From the NCBI GenBank assembly GCA_037367355.1, contig CM074695.1, positions 2,728,001 through 2,792,000 of the forward strand: DNA of 64,000 bases, written 5' to 3'. Numbering within the stretch: position 1 is the stretch's first letter; each line of letters starts with the position of its first letter. The translations under genes were made by a program, and so were the position numbers. The DNA is from Neoscytalidium dimidiatum. Its lineage: Eukaryota; Ascomycota; Dothideomycetes; Botryosphaeriales; Botryosphaeriaceae. The notes under the pieces were generated by a model, which ran no database searches, had not been told where the DNA came from, and saw only the letters and a program-made list of their open reading frames with translations. This document shows, piece by piece, positions 1 to 10,896 of the stretch.

Positions 1-168
1 CGCGCTATCCGGCCCGTTCTGACTTCCCTTTTCCAGGCCCAGATAGAGGACATCAAGGAGGCATCCCGCGAGTATGAGGAGCGCCAGGCCGAGCGCAGTG
101 GCGACGACACCGAGCCGTTTGTGAACAAACCGATACCCGTCGGCCCTCGTGGCCGGAAGAGCTCTTGA
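1..168 (+). CDS. 3' end of an unidentified protein-coding gene (partial)
   Basis: An open frame runs from the left edge to a TGA at 166-168. A likely intron end is visible: a CTGAC branch site at 19-23, a pyrimidine run and an AG at 35-36. The last exon is therefore probably 37-168, encoding about 43 residues. This tail is highly charged (many Glu, Arg and Lys) and ends in a basic PRGRKSS. No domain is recognisable from so little sequence, and I do not assign a function. The gene is convergent with the histidine phosphatase that ends at 586. Confidence 0.55.
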   Translation, partial: RAIRPVLTSLFQAQIEDIKEASREYEERQAERSGDDTEPFVNKPIPVGPRGRKSS

Positions 169-585
169 CCCGTAATCGAGTTGTAGTCCAGCAGGGAGCC
201 GTGGTGTTTGGTCCTGTCCAAGTTTGCTTTCCGGGTATTGTGGCAATTCAGCGTGGCGTTGTGGGCACTATCACTATACGTATCTCTTTCACTGGCGTTG
301 CTCCAGCATTCGGCCACCTTAGCGTAAACCGTACGGGCGGCTGTCTGTCTGAGTATGTTTGACCGTGCTCTGCTTTTATCCCTCCTGGGCAAAGAATCCC
401 AACTCTTCTGGAATCGTCATGGCGTCTCAAGAAAAGTTCATTGCGTCGTGGGAATCATCATCTATCGTCTAAATGTCCGAAATTGCTTGAACAGACACTT
501 CCGCAGGATTTCATGCATCCTTCCAGCCAGTCCACTGCAATACTCCCCTGCTTGGGTGCGTCCACATCCCAGAACCCCTAATGAA
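169..585. other. Intergenic 3'-3' gap
   Basis: About 417 bp between two convergent genes. I see only short frames without family resemblance; it probably holds the two 3' untranslated regions. Confidence 0.5.
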
Positions 586-2100
586 TTAGTATACCTCCCC
601 GAAACCCTTGCGGCTTTTGAGCTTGGCCCTTTCCACTTGCTCGTCCCTCTCTTCGTCTGAAAGGTTGTCGCCGCCAGTCAGCTCTGCCTCGCCGTCATCA
701 TCGTCTCCAGCTTCGTCGCCACTGTCTCCGTCACCGAGTGCATCTGCCCTGGCACCAGCACCCATCCCACTCTCCTCTTTCCACGTCTTCTCGTTACGCC
801 TCCGGACCTTAGACCGTTCTCTTTGCGAACTGCCTTTTAGAAGCGCCCGGGAAAAGTAATCACTATCGTCCGAGAATCCTTCCGCTGGGGTGCCAGCACC
901 AGATCGTGAGCCACCAAAATCACGACCAGGATGGAGTCTCAACAGTGCTTGAGGCCCAGATTTTGGCCTTACGCTGTCCACGTCGGAAGATGCCGGCGTG
1001 TCGTCGACATCAGAAGATGCAGGAGCCTCCTGGCTTGGGTATGCACCTACAGGGTTGTCAGGACGTTCTGGTTGTGACCCAACAACGGCAGGAGCCGGTA
1101 GTGCTGCGAGTTTATCCAGATCAGCGGTATTCTGACGGCGTGTGCGACGGGGGAAACTAATTTTGTCATGATTACAGCCGTTTACACATCCACCCCATCG
1201 CCGAGGTGCTATCGTAGGAGATTCCGAGTAAGCTGGAGGTGGAGGTGGGGGTCCCGTTACTGTCGTTGCTGTGCCGTTGGTCCCATTGGTTCCGTTGCTG
1301 TGAGCTGTGGCGGTCCGCCTTTTCAAATCTGACCAAGTGCGCAATTTGTTCTCCAAAATGTACTTCCCGTTTTCTGTGTTCTGCTTCATTACAATGAATT
1401 CGCAATGGTTGATGTTGCGCAGATCCTCAAAATACTCCACGGACCAGTGATACCTACGTTATAGTTAGTTTTCCGAGGAAACCGTAACATATGCGTACGT
1501 AGTCCATACCACTTCATGAGGAACACCCTTGTCATTAAGCCATGAGTAACCAGCACACACACGCTGGGGAAGTCTCCCTCGCCGAAGAGCCTCCAGAGGC
1601 TCTCGTTGAAGCCACTGACGCGGTCATATGCATCTGCCGCGCTCTCTCCATTAGGGATGCGGTAAAAGAAATGTCCGTAGTCAGCGCGCTCCTGCCACAT
1701 CCTCTCCATCTCAGCCGAGCACGGCTGGAAATTGCCAAAATCCTGCTCTCGCAACCGTGGCTCTTCAAAAACCTTGATCTTGTGACGAGGGAACGGAGAA
1801 GGCGTAGGTTCGTCAGAAGTCAGTGTGCGCAGGATGCCTTCGGTGGTCTCGCGCGTGCGGCGGTAGGGAGAAGTGAAGAACTGGATGGTGTCGTCTGGTC
1901 GCAAAAGCTCGCGCAAACGGCGTCCGGCGTCTTCAGCCTGGTTGAAGTCTGAGCGGTATGTACCTTGGTGGCGAGAGCGTTGGTGGACTGACCTGTTGCC
2001 AACCATCTGGAGTTAATTTCACGCGGTGGTCGGGGATGAACTGATGAATATCGCGGTTCTTATTGCCCTCGCTCTGGGCATGCCTTATGAGCAAAATCAT
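586..2100 (-). CDS. Histidine phosphatase superfamily protein (DET1-like phosphoglycerate mutase family)
   Basis: Three exons on the minus strand: 2100-1993, 1937-1510 and 1453-586, giving 467 residues. The introns are 55 and 56 bp. The start is the ATG directly before ILLIRHAQSEGNK, the RHG-type motif whose His (residue 7) is the expected phospho-acceptor; an upstream in-frame ATG at 2145 would add 15 residues. A second catalytic His lies in LVTHGL near residue 165. The core DHRVKLTPDGW and TSPYRRTRETTEGIL segments resemble fungal DET1-like phosphatases. DET1 of yeast is linked to intracellular sterol transport; the role here is inferred. The C-terminal ~200 residues are disordered, with NGT repeats, a run of six prolines and a long acidic stretch ending in basic residues. 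The family call is firm; substrate is unknown. Confidence 0.88.
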
Positions 2101-2694
2101 CTGCGGATTGTTAGTGACGCAAGTGTCGAGCTGTGATGTGCAACGCATGATGATGTACTTGCCCGTGGTTTTCCCATCTTGCGCGCTGGTGAGAGATTGT
2201 GGAGAGGTGGAGAAGTTGGAGAGAGGGGAAGCGCCCAACAAGGAGGGATTTCTAAGGGCAAGAATTGTCTTGGCTGCAGGATGGGAGCGTTTCAGGGCGT
2301 TTCCAAACAGTGATGGGCGGCAGAACGGGAGAGCCGACGGTGACGGGCACAGTCGGAGCGTCGGAGGCAGCTGATTTGACTAGCCGCTACCTGTAGCGCC
2401 CGGCCGGGGCCGGGGCGGCAGGCAGGCAGGGAGGTACAGACATCCAGCCATTTGCCCGCGTCGCGCCAGGCCCTCACCACCAAACAATTCTGCCTGCGTC
2501 ATACACATCTCGCTCCCTTACAGTTCACACTACACCACGCGATCACGCGCCGCATTGTATTCGCTAGAGTCGCCGACCTCGCCACTTCAACCAGCACCAG
2601 CAAACTTCTGCTGACTAACACTCAGAGCGCCCGCTGATTGCCCCAACCCACTTTCGTGCGAGCCTTGCGCCAACCTCGCCTGACCCTCGCCACC
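2101..2694. other. Divergent promoter region
   Basis: About 594 bp between the minus-strand phosphatase and the plus-strand PRKRIP1-like gene. It contains a GGCA-repeat-like stretch near 2418-2433 and a pyrimidine-rich leader, but no defined regulatory element that I can name. Confidence 0.4.
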
Positions 2695-3309
2695 ATGTCT
2701 GAGCCGATTCCCGAGTCCATTCCCACAAGCGCCGACCCGCGCACCCATCGTCCTACCAAGAAACGCGCCCTCTCTCCCATATCTGCCCAAGCGAATCAAC
2801 TCGAAGCCTTGTTCAAACACCCGGACAGAGAAATCGCCATTCCGACAGGCCCCAAGCAGAAGTCTATGCCGGCACCTCCAGAAATAGTCGCCAATGTCCA
2901 AGGTTCATCTGCAGGTGCCGGCTCGGGCGAATTTCACGTTTACAAGGCCTCGCGCAGGCGAGAGTATGAGAGGCTCAGGTTGATGGAGGAGGAGACGAAG
3001 AGAGAGCAACAGAACAAGGAGTTTGAGGAGAAGATGGCTGAGATGCGCAAGAAAGACGAAGCCAAAACGAACAAGAACAAGGCGCGAAGGGAGAAGGCCA
3101 AGCTCCGGAAGCAAAAGAAGTCGGAGAACGGTGAATCGGGTGACACCAACACAGGCGAGAATGGCGCAGAGAATGGCGAAAGGAAATTGGGCATCAGCCT
3201 TAAGCGGCGGCAGCCAGAAAGCGACGACCCCGTGGAATCGACAGCTAACGGTTCTACCGAAGCATCCAACCCGGACGAGATCGGCATTGTTATCCACGAC
3301 GAGGACTGA
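2695..3309 (+). CDS. PRKR-interacting protein 1 homolog (DUF1168)
   Basis: A single exon of 204 residues, starting at an ATG in a CACCATG context. The diagnostic segment GSSAGAGSGEFHVYKASRRR, followed by REYERL, matches the conserved DUF1168/PRKRIP1 core. After it comes a long Glu/Lys/Arg helix, likely coiled coil, then a lysine-rich tract and an acidic tail. The human homolog is a spliceosome-associated nuclear protein that also binds dsRNA and PKR; for the fungal protein a nuclear, splicing-associated role is the best inference. It is transcribed divergently from the histidine phosphatase. Confidence 0.9.
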   Translation: MSEPIPESIPTSADPRTHRPTKKRALSPISAQANQLEALFKHPDREIAIPTGPKQKSMPAPPEIVANVQGSSAGAGSGEFHVYKASRRREYERLRLMEEETKREQQNKEFEEKMAEMRKKDEAKTNKNKARREKAKLRKQKKSENGESGDTNTGENGAENGERKLGISLKRRQPESDDPVESTANGSTEASNPDEIGIVIHDED

Positions 3310-4464
3310 CGCTGCTGACTGATCGGTTTCTTTTTGCTTTAATCCATTCTTCTGCGACTGCGCGGAGAAAACATCCTAGTTAAGCATCAATGAAGGGCTT
3401 TGTGGGTATTTATCGCAATCGAGAGCTTCCAGCTCATTAATTTTCAAATGCTGAAATTACTTCACAGCCTTGCCTTATTTCCATTATGCGGAAGACGACA
3501 TCATTGACCTCTCAATGCAAGGCTTCCTCTCTCTGGCTTTATGCGCTATTCGCTTATGAGGAGTCGTTGTGGAAAGTGCCTTTCTTCGGCCCGGCGACGG
3601 AGTTGTGCGCGTATGCACCGCATTGCAAAATTACAAATTGAAGTTGACGTAGGTCAGATTAAGACTAGAGCGGCGATATCGGTGTGGAGTACTCACGAGC
3701 CACTGGTTGAGCCGGATCAGTGAGTGACAAAGCTCTGTTGCGTTTGCGCCTTCAGGAGAGATGAAACATAAAAATCCCATTGCTCGCTCAGACACTGCAG
3801 GACGCCCAAGTGGAAGCGGCCGAGTTCTTTGGAGAGCGATAGAATTGATTTTGAAACATTATTGATCGCCAGAATAATACGCATCAGGCAGCTTACGATT
3901 CAATACGCGAAGAATGAAATAATTGCTATCTAGAGGCAGACTCTGGTTCTGCTTTAAGCATATTTCTTCTTACCCCGCTGCGGCAGCTGCTACCTATCAG
4001 AACCTTGAAAATCACGCAATATCCTTGTCTGTGCGCTGATCTGCTTCAATATTCGTTATCTTCTGTGGTCTAGCCCTCCCTTTTGCATTGCGCCTCTACG
4101 TCAGCTCAACACCACACAGCACGCCTCCTGGACCCTGGACTTGTGTACCTATCACGAGGTGATTCGCCCTCCTTGCTTCGAAGCAGCCCGGACCGCCTCA
4201 GTTTGCAATCCGGGCGCTGATCAATCCTGCGGCTGCGGATTTACTTCCGTAGGCGTGAAGCGGTCCCGCTGTGAGGGGTCCTAGAGCGTCAATTCAGAAG
4301 ATTTTGATCTGGCTGACGCCGTCAGGTCGCGGAGCCGCCTCGCTCGTTCCTGCTGACTTCACTAGACACCACCCGGCGTTGAACACCTATGATCCCGAAG
4401 CTTCCCTGGCCGGCTGATCGTCGCTTGCAAACTTACTGCCGCTGGCCGGAAGCTTGCGCTTGCC
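3310..4464. other. Intergenic, no gene seen
   Basis: About 1.15 kb upstream of the Zn2Cys6 regulator. The longest plus frame (3541-3723, 60 residues) has no family resemblance. A direct CGG-N6-CGG pair is present near 3671-3682, and several CGG/CCG triplets lie at 4200-4340. Otherwise nothing recognisable. Confidence 0.4.
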
Positions 4465-6759
4465 ATGGAGCAGCGAACGCCAGTCACCCCAACGTCTTTT
4501 CGCGCCTGTGCCAGGTGCCATCTACGCAAGGTCAAGTGCGACGGCATCATCCCGCAGTGCGGCGCCTGTCGACGCTCAGACGCAGAGTGCAACATCACCG
4601 AGTGCGTTACGTTTTCTTACAACACCGTTCGCCAGCTCCAAGAGCAAGTCGAGAGGCTCCACCAGCAGCTTGCACAGCTCGGAAGCAGCCCATCGAGGTC
4701 GAGAGTCCACAGCGAGCCACTGGAAGCTGAGCACCGGCACGACGTGGAGACACAGCTACTCCAGACGGGAATAGCCGGCACGGAACGGGGAGTTGATGAC
4801 TTCGTGGTGGCTGTGGCTGAAGAGGTTGGATCGCTCACGCTTGGATCGCCTGATGGACCTTCGCAGAGATACGGTACGTATAATCCACGAAAAGGAAGTC
4901 TATGGTGCCTGACAGAAGCAGTGGGCAGCGCAGCCGGCAGCACGTTCACCCGCATCCTGCTCGGAAGCTTGAGAGTGGGCGCGAATGATATACCGTTCAG
5001 GGACACACGGCCCTCTGTCACAGCACTTCTTAAAAATCCTGAACCCACGGCGACGCAAGCTTCGTTACCGTCGAGAGCTACCGCCCGCATTCTTTTGGCG
5101 ATATACATATCACGTATACACACTTGGTGGCCTTTCTTGCATCTTCCCACGCTCAGACATTGGTTCAGCAATATCTACGAGGCGCCTCAGACCTGCGATA
5201 GTTTTCACAAGTTTGCGGTGTTCGTAATACTAGCGATGGCGTCAGTAGAGGCTGGGAGTGCTCCAGAAGCACCACATATCCGCAACTTATTTACCCCCGA
5301 AGACTACTTCGCAACTGCTCTTCGTTACTACGATATGATACCCAAAGATCCGGAACTGCGTAGCTTGCATTCGGTCCTGCTCTTAACCTTGTGGATGATG
5401 CGCTCGGGCAATACCGCCGACAGTTTAAATCTTTGGCATATCTCCCGCTTTGCAATGAGCATTGGTCTTGAACTCGGGCTGCATCGTAACAGTCCTAATT
5501 GGGAGTTTGGTTCTCTCGACATGGAATTGCGGAACAGAGCATGGTGGTGCACGTACGGCTTAGAACGGTGAGTTTTCTGGACCCTGATTTTCCCGGAAGT
5601 GGCAGCGCGTGCAGATCACCCGCACAGAAGGCTGCGTGTCTAGCTTGAACTCTGCCGTCGATCACGCTCTCTGTGACATCATTGATGCCTCAGCCATGTA
5701 GTATGACTAACCAATTCTGCGGAGCGCTTACTTGAGGCAGGATGATAGCAGTCTCTACGGGCAGGACCTTGTCTTTACGCAACCAGGCCATCGACGCAGC
5801 CTTTCCGCAAACCATCCACGATGACCTTCTGCATCCAGAAGAAGCCGCCATTGCACAATTCTTCCATAGCAAAGGTGTTTTGCCGGCAACACTCATGTTC
5901 CAACTATACGCTATCGGCGGAGACATTCTTGAATCGGTCTACATTGCCAGACCGCGCTTATCCATGAGCGCTGAAACTATGCATAACCTGGTCAATAGCT
6001 TGCGCAAGCGGCTGATCTCCTGGGTATGAGTGCTTGCCTAATTTGCAGACTTGTTGAGTCACTGACAAACCCCACAGCGCACTGAAGCTGAACATGTTGC
6101 GAGCGGTGAGGACTGCGAGTTCTTGGAGATGCGCATCTGGTATTCGCTCTCTACCCTCATGTGTAACCGGCCGTCTCCATCGTGCCCGGAGCCCCCACCG
6201 GAAGCCATCGAATCATGTGCAGAGGCGAGCAAACTGGCCCTGATGGATTGGACAAAATTACTCGAGAGATCACGTTTGTCACCAATATGGCGGACGTTCC
6301 ATGATATATTGATGGTTGGCCTAGTGTGGGTATATTGCACCTGGTAAGCCCCGTAAGCAAATGCAACTACACCGTCGTCGAAATCTAAGAGCATCTCCAA
6401 GGAAATCTCCCCGACGTTCGTCCACGGAATTCCAGGAGATCTCGTCTACATGTACCCGTCTATTACAACACGTTGCGAAAGGGCATAACCAGCTCAGCAA
6501 ATTTATCCAATTGCATGAGTCCCTCTCCCGAATAGTTCTTGCGAATCGGCAGCTGGGGCAAACTCAAAACATGCCGACGCCACCAACGCCCGGCCCATCG
6601 TTCGTCCCGTTCCCTGACGATACTCTTCTAGAGAACCACTTTAACGAAGCGATGATGGAAGCGAATGCATCGTTCGACCTCCATGCATTTGACGATGTTA
6701 TGAGACGTATTCCAAACTTCTTGGACCAGGACATGGACTTCACGACATTCCAAAGTTGA
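4465..6759 (+). CDS. Zn2Cys6 fungal-specific transcription factor
   Basis: Best model: exons 4465-5567, 5741-6023, 6078-6329 and 6436-6759, about 653 residues. The N-terminus has a binuclear zinc cluster with Cys at 15, 18, 25, 32, 35 and 42 (C-X2-C-X6-C-X6-C-X2-C-X6-C). A short leucine-rich coiled coil follows (about residues 53-71), which usually mediates dimerisation. The middle (RILLAIYISRIHTWWPFLH; later RNRAWWCTYGLER) is the fungal-specific transcription factor domain. The last intron (6330-6435) is uncertain, because the first clear donor at 6344 does not close in frame. The gene ends 77 bp from the convergent permease gene, and the next promoter carries three CGG-N6-CCG sites, so it may regulate that permease and the aminotransferase. 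Target pathway unknown. Confidence 0.85.
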
Positions 6760-6836
6760 GGGGCATTTGTCGATCTCTTACAAGCCGATCCGGTATCTTT
6801 TATACATCTCCTTCCGCATTTGACAACACGTCTCCC

Positions 6837-8790
6837 TTAATAGACATACCTAAAGTTGGTATTTTCGAAGTCGGTCCGGTCCTCTGCCTCGATGCTCAAA
6901 CTGAGATCGTCGAGAGCAGCAATGGGCTCACCATATATGCTGTCCCGGCTGCGGTTTTCAATCACACAGATGATACCATAAAGGATTCCCGTGGCGGCCA
7001 TGATAGCAAAGCAACACATCATGGCGCTGATTCCGAGAGGGTAATGTGGGCTCTGGCTTTCTCGGAAGAATTGAGGTCCAACGATGTTGCCAACGGCTGC
7101 GCGGGAGGGTCAGCGAGACGGAGATTTTAAGGGAAAGCAGCCGCGAACATAAAAGGCCTTACCGTAGAAAACCGCGACCGACACAGAGCAGAAGCTCTTC
7201 TTTGTCTCGCCAGCGGTGTTGGATGATTGAAGACTCAGCATGAGGACCCATGCCACGTTGTAGAATCCCATGAGGTAGACGCCAGCCAGTGAAGCAGAGC
7301 GTTGAGTTTGAACGTTCAGGACTGTGGACGCAAACAACTTAGCTCTCAAACAAATCCATTAGAGAAGCTTTAATGGCAGCTTCTGACTTACCGTGTATCA
7401 TCACTGCACCAACTAGTGCCGGTAGCGTTCCGAGTACCCAGAGGATGCAACGAATGTTGGGAATGAAGAATGTCAACGTTGTGCAGAAAACCTGAGCAAC
7501 AAGAGCCACGGCAGCTTGCGGAGTGGCCATCAAGGTCGTTTTGGATTGAGAATAACCATATCCGGAAATGATGAGAGGATTAAACTAGATGGATGGAAGA
7601 TATCAGCCACTAGGCCTCGCCGGACATCTATATCGATTCTCATCCGATCTTCCTTTCCAACACTGCGGCTACTCACATTGGTGATCCCGGCGTTCGTTAT
7701 TGATTGGGCGATGGTGAAAACGACCACGCACCAGTACTTCGGATCCCTTAAAGCCTCCCAGATATGCGCAGTCTTCCATTCTCTATGTCTCTTGGCTTCC
7801 GTCTGGTTATCAGCTGTGCGGATTATTGCTGCCTTCTTCTCCTCTGTAGAAAAGAACCACGCCTTTTCAGGACGATCTGGCAAGGCGACGAAAACGAGGA
7901 TTCCATAACCCATAGTCACTGCGCCGTAGATCAGGAAGATGTACTGCCAGATGTGATGTCAGTCAATCTTCAGTCTCCATGCCAAACAGAACAGACCTTC
8001 CATGTTGCGAGGCTTCCGTCGATCTTGCCAATGGCGTAGCTGAGGATACCGCCGAAGATTCCCTAGAGTCAAATATCAGATCCTGTCCGAGTCGATGATA
8101 AATCCGGTTGTTGGGAGTATCTGCCGAACCGCAAATGTATTGTACCACAACGCCGTCCGTAGCGGTTGCTCTTCCCTGCGCCACCACATCGAATTCATCA
8201 TCATCAAAGCCGGAAGGATGCCAGCTTCGAAAACACCCAGCAAGAAGCGAACGGTTGCGAGGCCGCCAAAATTATGGCAGGCCGCCATGCAGCATAGACA
8301 AAGACCCCAGCAGAAGAGACATATCCCGATGTACTTCCCTATCGGAACCTTTGGAAGGAGCCAGAGCGTCGGAAATTCTGCTGCCAACTTAATCGGACAT
8401 GCTCAGTCAGTGATGCCTTGACAGTGGCGGGGTCGATGCAAAGCCGTACATATCCGAAGTAGAATATACTTCCGAGCCAGCTGTATTCTTGGCCCTTAAG
8501 GTTTGCGTCCGTCTTCATGCCGTAGACTGCGGCATATGCCATGCCATTCTGTCAATCAGGAGTTAGCGGCCTGTATGCCCGTATCAAGGGCTCTTCACAT
8601 GAGCGCAACGTACCTTATCCAGGAAGGCAAACGTAGATGTCAAGACAATTAGCGGAAGTACGAGTAGATCCGTTTTCAGCAAAAGTCTCCTGTTCAACGC
8701 TGAGTTCAAGAAGTCCGAGGGGCTGTCACCTATGAGCGCGGTGACACGTTGGCCCGCCGAGGACTTTTGGCGCTCCGGCGTTTCCGTCAT
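6837..8790 (-). CDS. MFS permease, anion:cation symporter (DAL5-like) family
   Basis: Eight exons on the minus strand: 8790-8614, 8548-8450, 8387-8130, 8062-7997, 7943-7677, 7584-7392, 7321-7163 and 7096-6837. They encode 492 residues, the usual size for the family. All phases close; the donor at 8129 (GTTCGG) is weak. The start is the ATG of MTETPERQK, since the frame upstream has only a TTG. Family marks include FAFLDK after TM1, QEYSWLGSIFYFGY, the loop RFLLGVFEAGILPA, WWRREEQPLRTALWY and AVGNIVGPQFF. Members of this family import allantoate, nicotinate, pantothenate, biotin precursors or small peptides at the plasma membrane with protons. The substrate cannot be read from sequence. It is convergent with the Zn2Cys6 gene and divergent from a class IV aminotransferase. 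Confidence 0.9.
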
Positions 8791-9156
8791 GGCGGCAGTC
8801 AGATCGAAGCACTCCCAAGCTTTCTTCTTTTCAGCCAAAATTCCTCCAAGCCTCGCCTCCGAGGGAAAACTTTGCGAAGCGAAAGGACAAGCAATTCAAG
8901 CCAGGAGGCGAAGAGGCACGAAAAACGAGAACCCGAGGCTCTGGAAAGTTTAAAACGACCAGGGTTCTCGTCACTCGGATCAAGACACGACCGGTCTCTT
9001 CTGCGCGTACACATGGCCGCTACCACCACTTCTTTTATCTGTGCGAAGAAGCCCTCGCGATACGGCAATTGTCCCACTATTGCGTGCTCAGATATCGTAG
9101 TCAAGAAAGGTGACCGACGCAGGGAATCAACTTTGCTCGTGGTTCGAACACCTCCT

Positions 9157-9345
9157 CGGACCAGTCCGCGGCCTGCCGAATGCGTGGGCCGGGGGGAGGA
9201 CGCAGGGGGCCGACCAATGGGAGCCCGGTGTGGTATGACGTGCTTCGGTGGTGTCCGCCGAGCTCGTTCCCCCAAAAGGAAACGCAGAGCGCCGCATCCG
9301 ACCTGTTGCTCGCCACCCGTGCCGAACGGTGCTCGGCAGAGGCCG
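9157..9345. promoter_or_regulatory. Three CGG-N6-CCG inverted repeats
   Basis: Exact CGG-N6-CCG sites lie at 9157-9168, 9246-9257 and 9334-9345, with start-to-start distances of 89 and 88 bp. CGG half-sites in inverted orientation are the classical target of Zn2Cys6 dimers; a 6-bp spacer is the type used by Ppr1 and UaY. A Zn2Cys6 gene lies two genes away. That it binds here is an inference. Confidence 0.5.
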
Positions 9346-9454
9346 AGATATCAAACGGGGTAATGCGCGTCCTATGCAGCTTCCTGCCGTCCGAGGAGAG
9401 CGAGCAAGCCTGGTGAGGGGAGAAACTGGTTTCTTTTTCTCCGTGGCCTGATGG

Positions 9455-9462
9455 CTATATAT
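9455..9462 (+). promoter_or_regulatory. TATA-like element upstream of the aminotransferase
   Basis: CTATATAT lies about 100 bp before the proposed aminotransferase ATG, within a near-palindromic GGCTATATATGCC. Confidence 0.4.
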
Positions 9463-9557
9463 GCCGTTTCTCCGAGCGGCGTGGAGGTACGTACACCGTC
9501 CGACTCCGCGCATTCTCCCTTGTTGTTGTGTTGAAGTGTCTATCTCAACTATTAAAG

Positions 9558-10896
9558 ATGGCGGCTCGAATTGGCTCAGGTGCTACGCATGCGGTAGTCC
9601 CTAATCCAAAGAATGAATCTATACTGGTACATCCCCCAAAGGAGGCGCAATCATCACGAGGACGTTATTGACAATTGTCCGCTACTCAGATCGGGATCCG
9701 TGATGGTGTCACTGGCAAATTTGAGTTGCGGCGACGCCACGAAGCCACGGTCTCGGTCTTCGACTCGAACTTTCTGATAGGCGACGGCATTTGGGTGAGC
9801 AGGTGACTTCCCGGCCCTTACTTTTCCCATGAAGCCTGATCCTGGAGTACGCAATCTCTCTCGGGAGAGTTGAAGCAATCACCCGGAGGCTAGCTTGTCC
9901 CAGAGCATTCATGCCCGGGCTTTGACTTCCAATTACGCATGCATAGTTACACCTGCTTGCTACAACGCCTTGACCCCGAAACCCAATCCGATGCTCAAAA
10001 CTCACCTGCGCTTCAAACACATCTTCCATGCTAACAGCCCCCGCTCTTTCCCCCAGGAGTCTCTCCGTGTCATACGCGGCCGCGTGCAGTTCGCGCGCGA
10101 CCACCTCGACCGGCTGTACCAGTCGGCCAAGGCTCTGATGTTCACGCTCGGGCTGACGAAGCTCGAGCTGCTCGCCCTCATCCACGCGACCGTCGACGCC
10201 AACCCGGGCATGGCGGACTCGGAGCACGTCCACGCGCGGCTGGTGGTCAGCCGCGGCCTCAAGACCACGCCCTACCAGAACCCGTCCGTCAACGTCGGGC
10301 TGCCGCTGATCGTCATCATCCCCGAGTGGAAGGAGGCGGCCGCCACCGAGGAGGGCAAGAAGGGCCTGCGCCTCGCGACGTCGCACGTGCGGCGCGGCGC
10401 GCCCGACGTCAAGGACGAGATGTGGAACCACGTGTCCAAGGCGACGGACGTGGCGGCGTGCATCGGCGCGAACGCCGTCGGCGCGGACGAGGCGCTGATG
10501 CTCGACCCGCACGGCTTCGTCAAGACGTGCAACTCGACGAACTTCTTCGTCGTGCGGGGCGGTGAGGTGTGGGCGCCGACGCGCAGCTATCAGATGCATG
10601 GGGTTACGAGGCAGAAGACGATCGATGTGTGCAGGGCGGGCGGGATCGTGGTGAGGGAGCTGGATTTCACGCTGACGGAGGCGTACGGTGCGGATGAGGC
10701 GTTCGTTACCGGCACGTTCGCGGGGCACATTCCTGTGAGTGAGATTGATGGGAGGGTGATTGGTGAGGGGGAGGGGGGCATGGGCCCGGTGACGCGGAGG
10801 GTGAATGGGTTGTATAAGAAATTGGTACAGATGGATGTGGGGAGGTCGAGGGAAGAGATCGCCGCTGAGGTTGCGGGACGTATTTCGAAGTTGTGA
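9558..10896 (+). CDS. Class IV PLP-dependent aminotransferase (BCAT / D-amino-acid transaminase-like)
   Basis: Three exons: 9558-9626, 9690-9794 and 10057-10896, encoding 337 residues. The N-terminal exons give VSVFDSNFLIGDGIW, which joins ESLRVIRGR, the fold-type IV DxxxxxGDGxWExLR signature. Further marks are HLDRLYQSAKALMF, GADEALMLD, the phosphate-binding segment TCNSTNFFVV, HGVTRQKTIDVC and TEAYGADEAFVTGT. Two lysines (about 177 and 187) are candidates for the PLP Schiff base; I cannot decide between them. The enzyme transfers an amino group between an amino acid and a 2-oxo acid; substrate and chirality are unknown. Intron 2 (262 bp) is unusually long. The third exon is very GC-rich in third codon positions, which produces a long antisense open frame that I do not believe in. 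Confidence 0.88.

Larger units (their letters stand above)
8791..9557. other. Shared divergent promoter of permease and aminotransferase
   Basis: 767 bp separate the two start codons. The region holds three CGG-N6-CCG inverted repeats and a TATA-like element (both listed separately). No credible gene lies inside it. Confidence 0.6.

Noticed and set aside
9140..9150. GGTTCGAAC resembling a tRNA B box
   Set aside because: No matching A box, acceptor stem or anticodon arm could be fitted around it.
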